From contig NZ_VXCA01000011.1 of the NCBI RefSeq assembly GCF_011369485.1, positions 111,498 to 175,497 of the forward strand: a stretch of DNA of 64,000 bases, read 5' to 3'. Position 1 is the first letter of the stretch. Each line of letters starts with the position of its first letter. Source of the stretch: Pseudomonas atagonensis. GTDB taxonomy: Bacteria > Pseudomonadota > Gammaproteobacteria > Pseudomonadales > Pseudomonadaceae. The notes beneath the pieces are model-generated. The model worked only from the letters and a program-made list of their open reading frames with translations, ran no database searches and had not been told where the DNA came from. The position numbers and the translations under genes were made by a program. Positions 8,633 through 19,631 of the stretch are shown here, piece by piece.

Positions 8633-8994
8633 GGAAGCCCACTCCTCAGCAACGCGAATTCTTCACCGCATTTGATGCGATTATTATTGGTGTGTGTTTT
8701 GTATTGGTGAATCTGGCTTTTAGATAGGCCGAGAAGTCACAAAGCGCGCCGAGAGTAGCAGCTTTGGAATGGGTCGACTAGAGCCAAAATCGGCCCACAC
8801 AGTCACATTGATGACTCAAGACTTGCTAACGGTCATTTTAGAGCAAAAATCCTATAAAGCCTTGAAAGCCCCGCGCTACAAGGCTTTCAGCATCCCGAAA
8901 TGCATCGCGGGCAAGCCCGCTGCTACAGAGTCGGCGACAACCCTGTGGCAGCGTGGCTTGCCCGCGATCCGCGCAGCGCGCGGCCATTCACCGA
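8633..8994. other. Intergenic region between the fadD genes
   Basis: No gene supported. It holds the presumed promoter of the first fadD near its left side and a REP-like inverted repeat at 8904-8968 near the end of the second fadD. I could not identify a regulator site with confidence. Confidence 0.6.
8904..8968. repeat. REP-like inverted repeat (ATCGCGGGCAAGCC family)
   Basis: Arms ATCGCGGGCAAGCC and GGCTTGCCCGCGAT enclose a second palindromic pair (GCTGCTACAG / CTGTGGCAGC). It lies just beyond the stop of the second fadD. The right arm recurs at window positions 3-16. Confidence 0.8.
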
Positions 8995-10683
8995 TCAGGC
9001 AATATCGCGCAACTCCCGCCGCAGAATTTTCCCGACAGGCGTCATCGGCAACGACTCACGCAGCACGATGTGTTTCGGCACCTTGTACGCGGTGAAATTC
9101 TCTTTGCAGTAGGCCTTCAGCTCTTCAAGGCTCACGCCGGTCTCGCGTGCCACCACAAAAAGCTTCACCGCCTCCCCGGAGCGCTCGTCCGGCACACCGA
9201 TCACCGCGCAGTTGGCGACTTTCGGGTGGGCCATGACCACGTCTTCGATCTCGTTCGGGTACACGTTGAAACCGGAGACGATGATCATGTCCTTTTTGCG
9301 ATCAACGATGCGTACAAACCCGTCCGGGTCGATCACGGCGATGTCACCGGACTTGAACCAGCCCTCGGCATCCAGCACCTCGGCGGTGGCTTCGGGCTTG
9401 TTCCAGTAGCCCTTCATGATCTGCGGGCCTTTGATGCACAGTTCGCCACGCTCCCCCATCGGCTGCTCGACCCCGTCATCATTGATGACTTTGAGCAGCG
9501 TGCCCGGCACCGGCAGGCCGACCGTGCCCAGACGCGACTGGTCGCCATACGGGTTGGTGCAAGCCACGGGTGAGGTTTCGGTCAGGCCGTAGCCTTCGGT
9601 GATGCGGCAACCGGTGATCTGCTCCCAGCGTTCGGCGGTGGCTTTGACCAGCGCGGTACCACCAGAGTTGGTGAGTTTCAGACTGGAGAAATCCAGGGTT
9701 TTGAAATCAGGATGCTCCATTAGCGCAACGAACAGCGTGTTCAGCCCCAGCAATGCCGAAAAACGCCAGTTCTTCAGCTCCTTGATGAAGCCGCCAATGT
9801 CCCGTGGATTGGTAATCAACACGTTGTGGTTGCCGGACACCATCATGCACATGCAATTCGCCGTGAATGCATAGATGTGGTACAGCGGTAGCGGCGCGAC
9901 CATGACTTCCTGCCCTTCCCGCAGCAGCGGCTGGCCATCCGGCCCCAACTGCGCCAGACACGCGCGCACTTGCTGCATGTTCGCCACCAGATTGCCGTGG
10001 GTGAGCATCGCGCCCTTGGCCAGGCCGGTGGTGCCGCCGGTGTATTGCAGGACGGCGATGTCATCCAGACTGACTTTCAGCGACTTGATGCCCAGCCCGC
10101 GTCCCATACGCAGGGCCGTCTTGAAGGAAATCGCCTGGGGCAGCGAATACTCCGGGACCATTTTCTTGACCTTGCTGACCATGGTGTTGACCAGCCAGCC
10201 CTTGGCCGTGGGCATCAGATCGCCCATCTTTGCTTCGATCAGGTACTGAATGTCGGTGTCGGGCAGCACTTCCTGGACTTTCTGGCCGAACATGTTCAGG
10301 TACACCAGTGCGCGCGCACCGGAATCCTTGAACTGATGGCGCATTTCCCGCGCGGTATACAGCGGGTTGGTGTTGACCACGATCAGCCCGGCGCGCAAGG
10401 CACCGAACACCGCAATCGGGTAATGCAGGACGTTGGGCATCTGCACCGCAATGCGATCCCCCGGCACCAGATCGGTATGCGCTTGCAGGTAACCGGCGAA
10501 GGCTGCGCTGTAGCGTTCGAGTTCGGCATAGGTCAGGGTCACGCCCATGTTGCTGAACGCCGGGCGGTCGGCGAACTTTTTGCAGGAACGCTCAAACACC
10601 TCGATCACCGACTTGAATTCCCCCATGTCGATGTTCAGCGGAACGCCGGCCGGGCGTTTGTCATTCCAGAAATCAGGTTGCAT
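8995..10683 (-). CDS. fadD: Long-chain fatty acid-CoA ligase, second copy
   Basis: 562 residues with the same architecture as its neighbour: the AMP-binding loop YTGGTTGLAKGAM, EGYGLTETSP, FVRIVDRKKDMIIVSGFNVY and a C-terminal MTPVGKILRREL. Identity to the first copy is high by eye but dispersed, so the duplication is old. In P. aeruginosa the two paralogues prefer different chain lengths; whether this holds here cannot be read from sequence. The start at 10683 follows AAGAGGA. Upstream and divergent is the alpha/beta hydrolase-maoC pair, whose likely substrates are also acyl lipids. Confidence 0.93.
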   Translation of the reverse strand: MQPDFWNDKRPAGVPLNIDMGEFKSVIEVFERSCKKFADRPAFSNMGVTLTYAELERYSAAFAGYLQAHTDLVPGDRIAVQMPNVLHYPIAVFGALRAGLIVVNTNPLYTAREMRHQFKDSGARALVYLNMFGQKVQEVLPDTDIQYLIEAKMGDLMPTAKGWLVNTMVSKVKKMVPEYSLPQAISFKTALRMGRGLGIKSLKVSLDDIAVLQYTGGTTGLAKGAMLTHGNLVANMQQVRACLAQLGPDGQPLLREGQEVMVAPLPLYHIYAFTANCMCMMVSGNHNVLITNPRDIGGFIKELKNWRFSALLGLNTLFVALMEHPDFKTLDFSSLKLTNSGGTALVKATAERWEQITGCRITEGYGLTETSPVACTNPYGDQSRLGTVGLPVPGTLLKVINDDGVEQPMGERGELCIKGPQIMKGYWNKPEATAEVLDAEGWFKSGDIAVIDPDGFVRIVDRKKDMIIVSGFNVYPNEIEDVVMAHPKVANCAVIGVPDERSGEAVKLFVVARETGVSLEELKAYCKENFTAYKVPKHIVLRESLPMTPVGKILRRELRDIA

Positions 10684-10921
10684 TGTTCTTGTCCTCTTTA
10701 CCTGAGCCGATCCGGGCCGCTTTCTGTCATTTCTCTTTCAATCCGTGAAAAGAAAACAGCAAAAAGCGGAGCTTCACGGACACTAGCAGTTATGGCCAAT
10801 CAGGCAAATACGGGCAAAGCCGTCATTGATCGTGTGAATCTTCCCGCCGTGGCGTGGGCTGATCGGACGTCGGGCAGCAGATGCGCTATACAATGCTTCG
10901 ACTCTGAGCAAAGGAATCGCC

Positions 10922-11866
10922 ATGATCCACGACACCCTATGGCTTGACGCGAGTGACCGCAGCCGCCTCTTCGTCAATCAATGGTTGCCGGTCGCACCGT
11001 TGAAAGCGGTGGTTCTGCTGGCCCACGGCATGGCGGAACACAGTGGCCGTTACGCACGATTGGCCGACACGTTTTGCGACAAAGGATATGGCGTATACGC
11101 GCCGGATTTGCGCGGACATGGCAAAACCGCCGATCACGGCACGCTTGGCCATTTCGCCGACCATGACGGTTGGTGCAAAGTGCTGGGCGACCTGGCCAGC
11201 CTCAATCAATACATCGGCCAGCAGCATCCTGGCGTACCGATCATCCTGCTCGGCCACAGCATGGGCAGTTACTTCGCCCAGGGCTATCTGCTGCACCACA
11301 GCGCCAGCCTGCACGGGGCCATTCTCAGTGGCTCGAACTTTCAGCCGGTGTCGCTCTATGCGGCGGCGCGGCAGATCGCCCGCGTGGAGAAACTGCGCCA
11401 GGGCGGCAAGGGCCGCAGCGCGCTGATCGAATGGCTGTCGTTCGGCTCGTTCAATAAAAAATTCAAACCGGTGCGCACGCGCTTCGATTGGCTGAGCCGC
11501 GATCCGCGCGAAGTCGACCTCTACGCCAACGACCCGCTGTGCGGCTTTCGCTGCACCAATCAACTGTGGATCGACCTGCTCGGCGGCTTGCAGCAAATCA
11601 GCAAAGCGTCCAATCTCGCGCAGATCGACCCGGGCCTGCCGCTGCTGGTGATCGGCGGCGAATGTGATCCGGTGAGTGAAGGCAAGCGTCTGACTGATCT
11701 GGCCACTGCCTTGCGCACGGCCGGCAGCCAAAACCTGCAGCTGAAAATCTACCCGCAGGCGCGGCACGAATTGTTCAACGAAACCAATCGCGACGAAGTG
11801 ATCGCCGATGTGCTGGCTTGGATCGACCAGGCCCTGAGCCATCCGCGCCCTCACCGCAGCGAATAA
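10922..11866 (+). CDS. Alpha/beta hydrolase, monoacylglycerol lipase/lysophospholipase type
   Basis: 314 residues. The nucleophile elbow GHSMGS puts the catalytic serine at 113. An oxyanion-loop LLAHGMAEHSGRY at 33-45 and YAPDLRGHGKT at 59-69 match the Hydrolase_4 (PldB-like) family. The acid and base are probably the Asp in GGECDPVSEG and the His in QARHELFNE near the C-terminus. There is no signal peptide, so it is cytoplasmic or peripheral. The start at 10922 has AAAGGA upstream. A maoC-type gene follows within about 40 bp, suggesting an operon. Substrate inferred from family only. Confidence 0.87.
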   Translation: MIHDTLWLDASDRSRLFVNQWLPVAPLKAVVLLAHGMAEHSGRYARLADTFCDKGYGVYAPDLRGHGKTADHGTLGHFADHDGWCKVLGDLASLNQYIGQQHPGVPIILLGHSMGSYFAQGYLLHHSASLHGAILSGSNFQPVSLYAAARQIARVEKLRQGGKGRSALIEWLSFGSFNKKFKPVRTRFDWLSRDPREVDLYANDPLCGFRCTNQLWIDLLGGLQQISKASNLAQIDPGLPLLVIGGECDPVSEGKRLTDLATALRTAGSQNLQLKIYPQARHELFNETNRDEVIADVLAWIDQALSHPRPHRSE

Positions 11867-11908
11867 ATTTTTGTGGATTCATTTAATCCGTCACAGGAAC
11901 CGAGACCG

Positions 11909-12379
11909 ATGACCCAGGTTACCAACATCCCTTACGAAGCCCTCGAAGTCGGCCAGACCGCGAGCTACAGCAAGACCGTCGAAGAGCGCGACATTCAGCT
12001 GTTCGCCGCGATGTCCGGCGATCACAACCCGGTGCACCTGGACGCCGAGTTCGCCGCCGCCAGCATGTTCAAGGAACGCATCGCACACGGCATGTTCAGC
12101 GGAGCGCTGATCAGTGCAGCCGTGGCCTGCGAGCTGCCTGGGCCGGGCACCATTTATATCGGCCAGCAGATGAGCTTTCAGAAGCCGGTAAAGATTGGCG
12201 ACACCCTGACCGTGCGCCTGGAAATTCTCGAGAAGCTGCCGAAGTTTCGCGTACGCATCGCCACTCGCGTGTTCAACCAGCGTGATGAATTGGTGGTGGA
12301 TGGCGAGGCGGAAATTCTCGCACCGCGCAAACAGCAGACCGTGACGCTGCCGACGTTGCCGCCGATCAGCATTGGCTGA
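11909..12379 (+). CDS. MaoC-like hydratase (R-specific enoyl-CoA hydratase type)
   Basis: 156 residues with a single hot-dog domain. The hydratase-2 motif FAAMSGDHNPVHLD (catalytic Asp and His) lies near residues 35-48, followed by ERIAHGMFSGALIS. PhaJ-type members hydrate trans-2-enoyl-CoA to (R)-3-hydroxyacyl-CoA and link beta-oxidation to polyhydroxyalkanoate synthesis; that role is inferred. The start at 11909 (MTQVTNIPYE) fits family N-termini better than the frame start at 11873. It is the second gene of a probable two-gene unit ended by the terminator at 12401. Confidence 0.87.
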   Translation: MTQVTNIPYEALEVGQTASYSKTVEERDIQLFAAMSGDHNPVHLDAEFAAASMFKERIAHGMFSGALISAAVACELPGPGTIYIGQQMSFQKPVKIGDTLTVRLEILEKLPKFRVRIATRVFNQRDELVVDGEAEILAPRKQQTVTLPTLPPISIG

Positions 12380-12400
12380 TTCACGCTGAATCGCAGACAT

Positions 12401-12430
12401 AAAAAAACGCCAGACTAGCTGGCGTTTTTT
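12401..12430. terminator. Bidirectional rho-independent terminator
   Basis: Stem AAAAAACGCCAG / CTGGCGTTTTTT with a short loop between two convergent genes. Confidence 0.88.
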
Positions 12431-12445
12431 GTACCCGACTAACGC

Positions 12446-12913
12446 TTACGAACGAGCACGAGCCTGGTTACGCAGGGCTTTTACCTGATCGTGGTTGCGT
12501 TGTACGCCGTGGTATTGGCGTTCAACCAGGTCACGAATGCCCACCAGGTTGTGCTTGGTGATTTTTTCAAGGGCTTCACGGTAAGCCTTCAGTGCGTGGT
12601 CTTCACCGCGCTCGGCCTCGTTGAGTACGGCCTCTTCGTCTTTGCCGGTGAACATGGCTTTGACGTCGACCCAGCGACGGTGCAGGTCACCGCTGACGCT
12701 GGTAGAGGTTTCCGGATCGCCGCCCATCGAGCGCACGGCAGCCTGCAATTCAGCAGCAGCGGTGGCGCAGTCGGCAGAGCGAGTGACAAACAGGGTTTTC
12801 AATTCAGGATGCTTGATGTCTTCAGCGCAAGTCTTGAACCCTTCCTGACCGTCCTTGCAGGTTTCAATCAGGTCATTGAGTACAGAGATGGCTTCTTTAT
12901 TCATGTCGGTCAT
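12446..12913 (-). CDS. PA2169 family four-helix-bundle protein (DUF2383)
   Basis: 155 residues, all helical and charged. N-terminal IEAVNDLIE-like segment (AISVLNDLIETCKDGQEGF) and later GEDHALKAYREAL match the ferritin-like DUF2383 family. No signal peptide. GGAATTG precedes the chosen ATG at 12913; an internal ATG at 12904 is possible. The function is unknown. Relatives in Pseudomonas are reported with stress or biofilm conditions, which I cannot confirm here. It is monocistronic and convergent with the maoC-like gene. Confidence 0.85.
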   Translation of the reverse strand: MTDMNKEAISVLNDLIETCKDGQEGFKTCAEDIKHPELKTLFVTRSADCATAAAELQAAVRSMGGDPETSTSVSGDLHRRWVDVKAMFTGKDEEAVLNEAERGEDHALKAYREALEKITKHNLVGIRDLVERQYHGVQRNHDQVKALRNQARARS

Positions 12914-13119
12914 TTTTCAATTCCTTGCGATCGGTGGAAGATGCAAGGGATATTGCAGTGTGCGTGCCAGCTTTCCGATAAGAATTAATTCGTTAATTAT
13001 CAATGACTTAAAGTTAAATGAACTATCTGCATCACGGTTATTTGCATGATCTGTCATTTGGCCTGCATGCAGAATGCCTGTATTTTCCAGTTTGATTTTT
13101 AGCAGCCAGACGAACCCGC

Positions 13120-13356
13120 ATGAATCCCGAAAAACTCGAACTGCTGATCACCCGTGAAATGCCCTTCGGCAAATACAAGGGCCGGATCATTGCCGACCTG
13201 CCGGGGCCTTACCTGAACTGGTTTGCCCGTGAAGGTTTTCCTCATGGTGAACTCGGTGGTTTGCTCGCGCTGATGCAGGAAATCGACCACAACGGCCTCT
13301 CGGACTTGCTCGAACCGCTGCGCGCCAAACACGGCAAACCCGCCCCGCGCCACTGA
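13120..13356 (+). CDS. DUF3820 family protein
   Basis: 78 residues. The core MPFGKYKGRIIADLPGPYLNWFAREGF is the DUF3820 signature, also seen as a putative quorum-regulated virulence-factor domain in Pseudomonas. The protein is small and soluble, with no transmembrane segment. The start at 13120 is the first ATG of the frame. The next gene starts 30 bp downstream on the same strand and could be co-transcribed. Molecular role unknown. Confidence 0.85.
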   Translation: MNPEKLELLITREMPFGKYKGRIIADLPGPYLNWFAREGFPHGELGGLLALMQEIDHNGLSDLLEPLRAKHGKPAPRH

Positions 13357-13386
13357 AGCGCCCTACTCCCAAGAGCCAAGCCGACC

Positions 13387-14568
13387 ATGCCCGATAACAC
13401 CCGCCGCGCCCGTGACGAAGCCTTCTGGCAGACGTTCGCCGACCGCTACGACGTTCAACCCGGCCCCGTTAACCTGGAGAACGGTTACTTCGGGCGCATG
13501 TCGCGCACGGTGATCGAGGAGTACCAACGCCACATCGAGCTGATCAATACCAGCAATTCGGTGTACGTGCGCCAACGATTCGAACAGCACGACAACCTCG
13601 AAATCCGCGCACAACTGGCCGAGCTGATCGGCGTGCGCGCGCAGAGCGTGGCCTTCACCCGCAATGCCACCGAAGGTCTGCAATCGCTGATTCGCAACTA
13701 CAACCGCCTGCAACCGGGCGATCAGGTGCTGATCTGCGACCTCGAATACGACACGGTCAAGGGCGCCATGCGCTGGTTGGCAGGGCATCGCAGCGTCGAG
13801 GTGATCGAGATTGCTCATACGCACCCGACGAGCTTCGACAGCCTGCTTGAGACTTACCGCGAGACCTTCATTCGCCATCCGAAACTCAAGCTGATGGCCC
13901 TGACCCATGTCACTCACCGTACCGGGCTGGTCATGCCGGTTCAGGCCATTGCGGCGCTGGCCAAAGAGCATGGCATCGACATCATCCTCGATGGCGCGCA
14001 TGCCCTCGGTCAGATCGAATTCGACCTTGAAGAACTGGGCATCGCCTTTGCCGGTTACAACCTGCACAAATGGATCGGAGCACCACTGACCCTGGGTTTT
14101 ATCTACATCGCTCCGCAACGCCTGTCCGACATCGACCCGGACATGGGCGAAATGCACTACCCGGGCAACGACATTCGCGCGCGTACCTCGTACAGCACAC
14201 CGAACATTCCGGCATTGATGACCTTGCCCCTGGTATTCGAGGAACACCGCTCACTCGGCGGACCGGCGGCGAAAGGCGCGCGACTCAATTACTTGCGCAA
14301 CTTGTGGGTCAGCGCCGTGCGGCATCTGCCGGGCATCGAAGTGCTGACCCCGGACGACCCGCGCCTGTATTGCGGGATTACCGCGTTTCGTTTCTCCCGG
14401 CACGACGATCAACAGGCCATGGCCGAGCGTCTGCTCAATGATTTCAACCTGTTCACCGTCGTGCGTAACGGCGCCGCGTGCGGGCCGTGCATTCGCGTCA
14501 CGCCCGGCCTGACCACTACAGCCGCCGAAATGCAATTGCTCACCCGCGCGCTCAACGAATTGCGCTGA
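13387..14568 (+). CDS. Class V PLP-dependent aminotransferase (isopenicillin N epimerase-like)
   Basis: 393 residues of the class V fold. The motif LDGAHALGQIEFDLEELG puts the PLP-pyridine aspartate at 202, and YNLHKWIGAPL puts the Schiff-base lysine at 228. RNATEGLQSL at 92-101 is the phosphate-binding turn. Members include cysteine desulfurase-like, kynureninase-like and isopenicillin N epimerase-like enzymes. The HKW context and length point to the last group, whose bacterial substrates are mostly unknown. There is no signal peptide. It lies between a DUF3820 gene and a convergent dioxygenase gene, which gives little hint of a pathway. Confidence 0.83.
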   Translation: MPDNTRRARDEAFWQTFADRYDVQPGPVNLENGYFGRMSRTVIEEYQRHIELINTSNSVYVRQRFEQHDNLEIRAQLAELIGVRAQSVAFTRNATEGLQSLIRNYNRLQPGDQVLICDLEYDTVKGAMRWLAGHRSVEVIEIAHTHPTSFDSLLETYRETFIRHPKLKLMALTHVTHRTGLVMPVQAIAALAKEHGIDIILDGAHALGQIEFDLEELGIAFAGYNLHKWIGAPLTLGFIYIAPQRLSDIDPDMGEMHYPGNDIRARTSYSTPNIPALMTLPLVFEEHRSLGGPAAKGARLNYLRNLWVSAVRHLPGIEVLTPDDPRLYCGITAFRFSRHDDQQAMAERLLNDFNLFTVVRNGAACGPCIRVTPGLTTTAAEMQLLTRALNELR

Positions 14569-14574
14569 GCCCGT

Positions 14575-15300
14575 TTACACCGTGTATTTGTCGAAATCCT
14601 CGGGTTTGATCTGCGACGACACCGCAAAGGTGTCGATGCCGATTGTCAGGTGACCGAAGAAACCGTCCTCGTGTGAGTCACGGCCCACCGGCCATACGGT
14701 CAGCGTCGAGTTTTCGCCGCCCTGCCCGGCATAGAAACTGTCCTGGGCATTGTTCAGCACCGTTGAGGCACGTCCGCGATAAGCCTTGGCGTTGAGCACC
14801 GAACGCGAGACCACCTCGGGGAAATACAGCTGCCCGACCCAGGCGACGTTGCGCTCTTCGAGATATTCGTGACCGGACACAATGCGCACCGCCACATGAA
14901 TGTGCAGCGCGCGCCCGGCGTAGAAGCCCGGGTAGATGGTCGTGAAGCGCACGCGGCCCTTGTGATCGCAGAACTGGCTGCCGCGCAGATAGGTGTCATC
15001 GTCCGTGCGCGGTATCGAACCGATGGCTTCGACGCTGACTTCGAGATCCGGATTGATCCGGCTCCAGCCCGAATATGCACCGCGCGCATTGCAATGCCAG
15101 ATGTCCACCAGCGCGCCGCTCACCGGCTCCCCGGTCATCGCGTCGACGATGGTCAGGCGCAGCAACAGCGGCAAGCCTTCGGCGCCCTCACTGATATTGC
15201 GTCTAAGCAGTTTCGCATTGCGAAAATATGGCCCGGCGATTTGCTCCGGCGCCAATTGATAAACCGGTTGTGGCGATGAGGCTGAGAAGTCTCGATCCAT
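14575..15300 (-). CDS. Intradiol ring-cleavage dioxygenase-like protein
   Basis: 241 residues. The domain resembles protocatechuate 3,4-dioxygenase: LVDIWHCNARGAYSGW places a ligand tyrosine at 76, and TIYPGFYAGRALHIHV supplies Tyr123 or Tyr127 plus His133 and His135, giving the 2-Tyr/2-His Fe(III) site. It is a single chain, unlike PcaGH, and no pca or cat genes are nearby, so the substrate is probably not protocatechuate. No signal peptide is visible. The start at 15300 follows an AGAGAG site. Activity on catechols or hydroxyquinol is possible but unproven. Confidence 0.8.
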   Translation of the reverse strand: MDRDFSASSPQPVYQLAPEQIAGPYFRNAKLLRRNISEGAEGLPLLLRLTIVDAMTGEPVSGALVDIWHCNARGAYSGWSRINPDLEVSVEAIGSIPRTDDDTYLRGSQFCDHKGRVRFTTIYPGFYAGRALHIHVAVRIVSGHEYLEERNVAWVGQLYFPEVVSRSVLNAKAYRGRASTVLNNAQDSFYAGQGGENSTLTVWPVGRDSHEDGFFGHLTIGIDTFAVSSQIKPEDFDKYTV

Positions 15301-15403
15301 GACACGTACTCTCTTCCGTAAGAAGTACGCAGATTAGCGCCGGGGAAAATCGCTTGTGCGGTAACTGTGTATCGCGGGATGTATTCGCCACTTTTTCCCG
15401 GGC

Positions 15404-15436
15404 AAAAAAAAACGGTGCACCGACCAAGCGCACCGT
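15404..15436 (-). terminator. Terminator of the zwf-pgl-eda operon
   Basis: Hairpin ACGGTGC...GCACCGT followed, on the minus strand, by a run of nine T. Confidence 0.82.
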
Positions 15437-15487
15437 AAAGCCGTAGAACACACAACGAAGTGTCAGGTTGCAACTGACTCAAAAGCG

Positions 15488-16153
15488 TCAGTCCAGCAGT
15501 GCCAATGCCTCGGCGGTGCATTCCTGAATGCGGGCCCAGTCGCCGTTCTTGATCCACTCAGGATCAAGCATCCAGCTACCGCCCACGCACATGACGTTTT
15601 TCAGCGCCATGTAGCTCTTGATGTTGGCAGGGCCGACGCCGCCGGTCGGGCAGAATTTCACTTCACCGAACGGGCCGCCGAGGGCTTTGATCGCGGCCAC
15701 GCCACCGCTGACTTCAGCCGGGAACAACTTGAAGCGACGATAACCCAGACCATAGCCTTCCATGATGCCGGAGGCGTTGCTGATGCCCGGCAACAGCGGA
15801 ATCGGGCTGTCGACGCTGGCTTCGAGCAGGTCACGTGTGATGCCCGGCGTGACGATGAATTGCGAACCCGCCGCTTCGGCCGCCGCGAGCATGTTGCGAT
15901 CGAGCACGGTGCCGGCACCGGTCATCAGTTCCGGACGCTGTTCGCGCAGGATCTGGATGGCCTTGAGGCCGAACTGCGAACGCAGGGTCACTTCCAGCGC
16001 GGTCAGACCACCGGCGGCCAGGGCGTCGGCCAGCGGCAACACGTCCTGTTCACGGGCGATGGTGATCACCGGCAGGATCCGCGCCTTGGCGCAGAGGCTG
16101 TCGATCAGGGCAACTTTGTCCGCCATGGAAACGGTCGGGGATGGGGTTGTCAT
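15488..16153 (-). CDS. eda: 2-keto-3-deoxy-6-phosphogluconate (KDPG) aldolase
   Basis: About 221 residues. It splits KDPG into pyruvate and glyceraldehyde-3-phosphate, the last step of the Entner-Doudoroff route. The Schiff-base lysine lies in GYRRFKLFPAEVSGG, the catalytic glutamate in GLTALEVTLRS, and the phosphate loop in CPTGGVGPAN. The start at 16153 (MTTPSPTV) is preferred: AAGGA lies 9 nt upstream and it matches the length of the P. putida enzyme. An ATG at 16174 overlapping the pgl stop is an alternative. It is the third gene of zwf-pgl-eda, the usual HexR-controlled operon. Confidence 0.95.
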   Translation of the reverse strand: MTTPSPTVSMADKVALIDSLCAKARILPVITIAREQDVLPLADALAAGGLTALEVTLRSQFGLKAIQILREQRPELMTGAGTVLDRNMLAAAEAAGSQFIVTPGITRDLLEASVDSPIPLLPGISNASGIMEGYGLGYRRFKLFPAEVSGGVAAIKALGGPFGEVKFCPTGGVGPANIKSYMALKNVMCVGGSWMLDPEWIKNGDWARIQECTAEALALLD

Positions 16154-16170
16154 AGCGGCTGTTCCTTGGC

Positions 16171-16870
16171 TCATGGGCACCAGTAAATCTCTAACGTGGG
16201 TTGCAGAAACGCGCGAACCGGCATGGCGGCGACATCATCGGATGCCAGCGCGGCATTCAGGGTGGTCAGTTTCGACTGACCGGAAATCGACAGAATCTTG
16301 TGCTTCGCCGACGCCAACAGCGCACGACTCATGGTCAAGCGCTGACGCGGCACGCTCGGCGCGAGCATCGGCCAGCAACGACGGGTGCCGTCGGCTTGCA
16401 GCGCTTCAGTCAGATTCGGGCTGTCGGGGAACAGCGACGCGGTATGACCGTCGTCGCCCATGCCCAGCACCAGTACGTCAATCGGCGGCAACTCGGCGAG
16501 CAAGCGATCGGCGTTTTCCGCTGCCTGCTCGACATTCGCCGCAGCGCTGTAGAGGCTGAGGAACTGCGCCTTGGCTGCCGGGCCTTTAAGCAGATACTGC
16601 TTGAGCAGGCCGGCATTGCTGTCGGCGTGTTCAACCGGCACCCAACGCTCGTCGGCGAGGGTCACGACGACCTTCGACCAGTCCAGTTCCTGCTTGGCCA
16701 AATGCTGGAAAAACGCCACCGGGCTACGACCGCCGGATACCACCAGCACCGCGTTGCCGCGTGCCGCAATGGCTTCACTCAGTTGCTTGGCAACATTCAG
16801 CGCCAGCCCTTCGGCCAACAGCACCGGGCTCTTGAATTCATTGGCAGTCACGCCCGCAGGCAGCTTCACA

Positions 16871-16884
<14 letters not shown>
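16171..16884 (-). CDS. pgl: 6-phosphogluconolactonase
   Basis: 237 residues of the DevB/SolI type. It hydrolyses 6-phosphogluconolactone to 6-phosphogluconate. Conserved blocks are [26 protein letters not shown] and [18 protein letters not shown]. The start at 16884 overlaps the end of zwf by 14 bp, so the two are translationally coupled. The gene sits between zwf and eda in the order known from P. putida and P. aeruginosa. Confidence 0.95.
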
Positions 16885-18337
<1,453 letters not shown>

Positions 18338-18342
18338 GATGT

Positions 18343-18350
18343 TTGTTCTT
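18343..18350 (-). promoter_or_regulatory. Candidate Hfq/Crc CA motif in zwf leader
   Basis: Minus-strand AAGAACAA fits AANAANAA and lies 5-13 nt before the zwf start codon, where Hfq/Crc binding would block translation initiation. Confidence 0.5.
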
Positions 18351-18404
18351 TTATCAAGTTAAGCTACAAATACCTTTTTTCAAGGCATCACTCAAGGGAA
18401 AATG

Positions 18405-18419
18405 TAGTAATAACCACAA
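18405..18419 (-). promoter_or_regulatory. HexR operator upstream of zwf
   Basis: Minus strand reads TTGT-GGTTATT-ACTA, one mismatch from the published TTGT-N7/8-ACAA pattern. It lies between the divergent zwf and hexR starts, as expected for a KDPG-released repressor site. Confidence 0.65.
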
Positions 18420-18554
18420 CATTTTCGCAAAATACAGATTCCGAGTGGTGGTCGGTCGGAGCCATCAGTAGGATAGGCCACCGTTACGGGCCATATCAAA
18501 GGCCCAATTTGCATAGCCCGGCGCACCTTTGCGCAGGTGAATTAGGAATTCCAT

Positions 18555-19424
18555 ATGGACCGCGTGCGAAATTTACTGGAACAGATCCAGAGTCGCCTTG
18601 AAGACCTGAACAAGGCCGAACGCAAAGTCGCCGAGGTGATCCTGCTCAACCCGCAGCAGGCCACCCGCTTCAGCATCGCCGCCCTCGCCCAGGCGGCATC
18701 GGTGAGCGAACCGACGGTCAATCGCTTCTGCCGTTCGTTCGGTGTCAGCGGCTATCCCGAACTCAAGCTGCAACTGGCGCAGAGCCTGGCCAGTGGCGCG
18801 GCGTATGTCAGCCGTGCGGTCGAGGCCGACGACAATCCCGAGGCCTACACGCAGAAGATTTTCGGCAGTGCTATCGCCTCGCTGGACAGCGCTTGTCAGG
18901 CGCTCGATCCGAACCTGATCAGCCGCGCCGTCGATCTGTTGATTCAGGCGCGGCAGATTCACTTCTTCGGCCTCGGCGCTTCGGCACCGGTGGCGCTGGA
19001 TGCGCAGCACAAGTTCTTCCGCTTCAACCTCGCCGTCACCGCTCATGCCGACGTGCTGATGCAGCGGATGATTGCTTCGGTGGCGCACACCGGCGAGCTG
19101 TTCGTGATCATTTCCTACACCGGCCGCACCCGCGAACTGGTGGAGGTGGCGCGTATTGCTCGCGAGAACGGCGCTTCGGTGCTCGGCCTGACCGCCGAAA
19201 ATTCGCCGCTGGCCAAGGCCAGTACGCTGAGCCTGAACATTCCGCTGCCAGAAGACACCGACATCTATATGCCGATGACTTCACGGATCATTCAGTTGAC
19301 GGTGCTGGACGTGCTGGCGACAGGGATGACGCTGCGTCGCGGGGTGGATTTCCAGCCGCATCTGCGCAAGATCAAAGAGAGCTTGAATGCCAGCCGGTAT
19401 CCGGTTGGCGATGAGTTCAACTAG
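18555..19424 (+). CDS. hexR: HexR, RpiR-family regulator of glucose catabolism
   Basis: 289 residues. The N-terminal RpiR helix-turn-helix spans about 1-77 ([20 protein letters not shown] is the recognition part) and a C-terminal SIS sugar-phosphate domain begins near 125 ([16 protein letters not shown], then [16 protein letters not shown]). In Pseudomonas, HexR represses zwf, edd and gap and is released by KDPG. Here it is divergent from zwf with an operator between, and close matches to its site also occur before edd and gap. The start at 18555 has AGGA upstream. A 177-bp palindromic repeat follows the gene. Confidence 0.95.
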   Translation: MDRVRNLLEQIQSRLEDLNKAERKVAEVILLNPQQATRFSIAALAQAASVSEPTVNRFCRSFGVSGYPELKLQLAQSLASGAAYVSRAVEADDNPEAYTQKIFGSAIASLDSACQALDPNLISRAVDLLIQARQIHFFGLGASAPVALDAQHKFFRFNLAVTAHADVLMQRMIASVAHTGELFVIISYTGRTRELVEVARIARENGASVLGLTAENSPLAKASTLSLNIPLPEDTDIYMPMTSRIIQLTVLDVLATGMTLRRGVDFQPHLRKIKESLNASRYPVGDEFN

Positions 19425-19434
19425 AGATCAAAAG

Positions 19435-19611
19435 CCCCTCACCCTAGCCCTCTCCCAGAGGGAGAGGGGACTGACCGAAGTGTCTTGCGCTATACATCGA
19501 CCTGAAAGATTGGGTCGACTATGGATTCAAAGACATTCGTTCAAGTCGGTGAATCTCTTGAATATCCCCCAATCGGTTCCCTCTCCCTCCGGGAGAGGGT
19601 TAGGGTGAGGG
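19435..19611. repeat. ~177-bp palindromic repeat (R178-like), copy 1
   Basis: Ends CCCCTCACCCTAGCCCTC and the inverse GAGGGTTAGGGTGAGGG. The interior carries GTCGACTATGGATTC. The same element occurs at 28008, 44387 (longer) and 52616. Size and ends fit the R178 family described, as I recall, from P. fluorescens SBW25. Confidence 0.8.
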
Positions 19612-19631
19612 CAGCGGTCGAACTGACACAC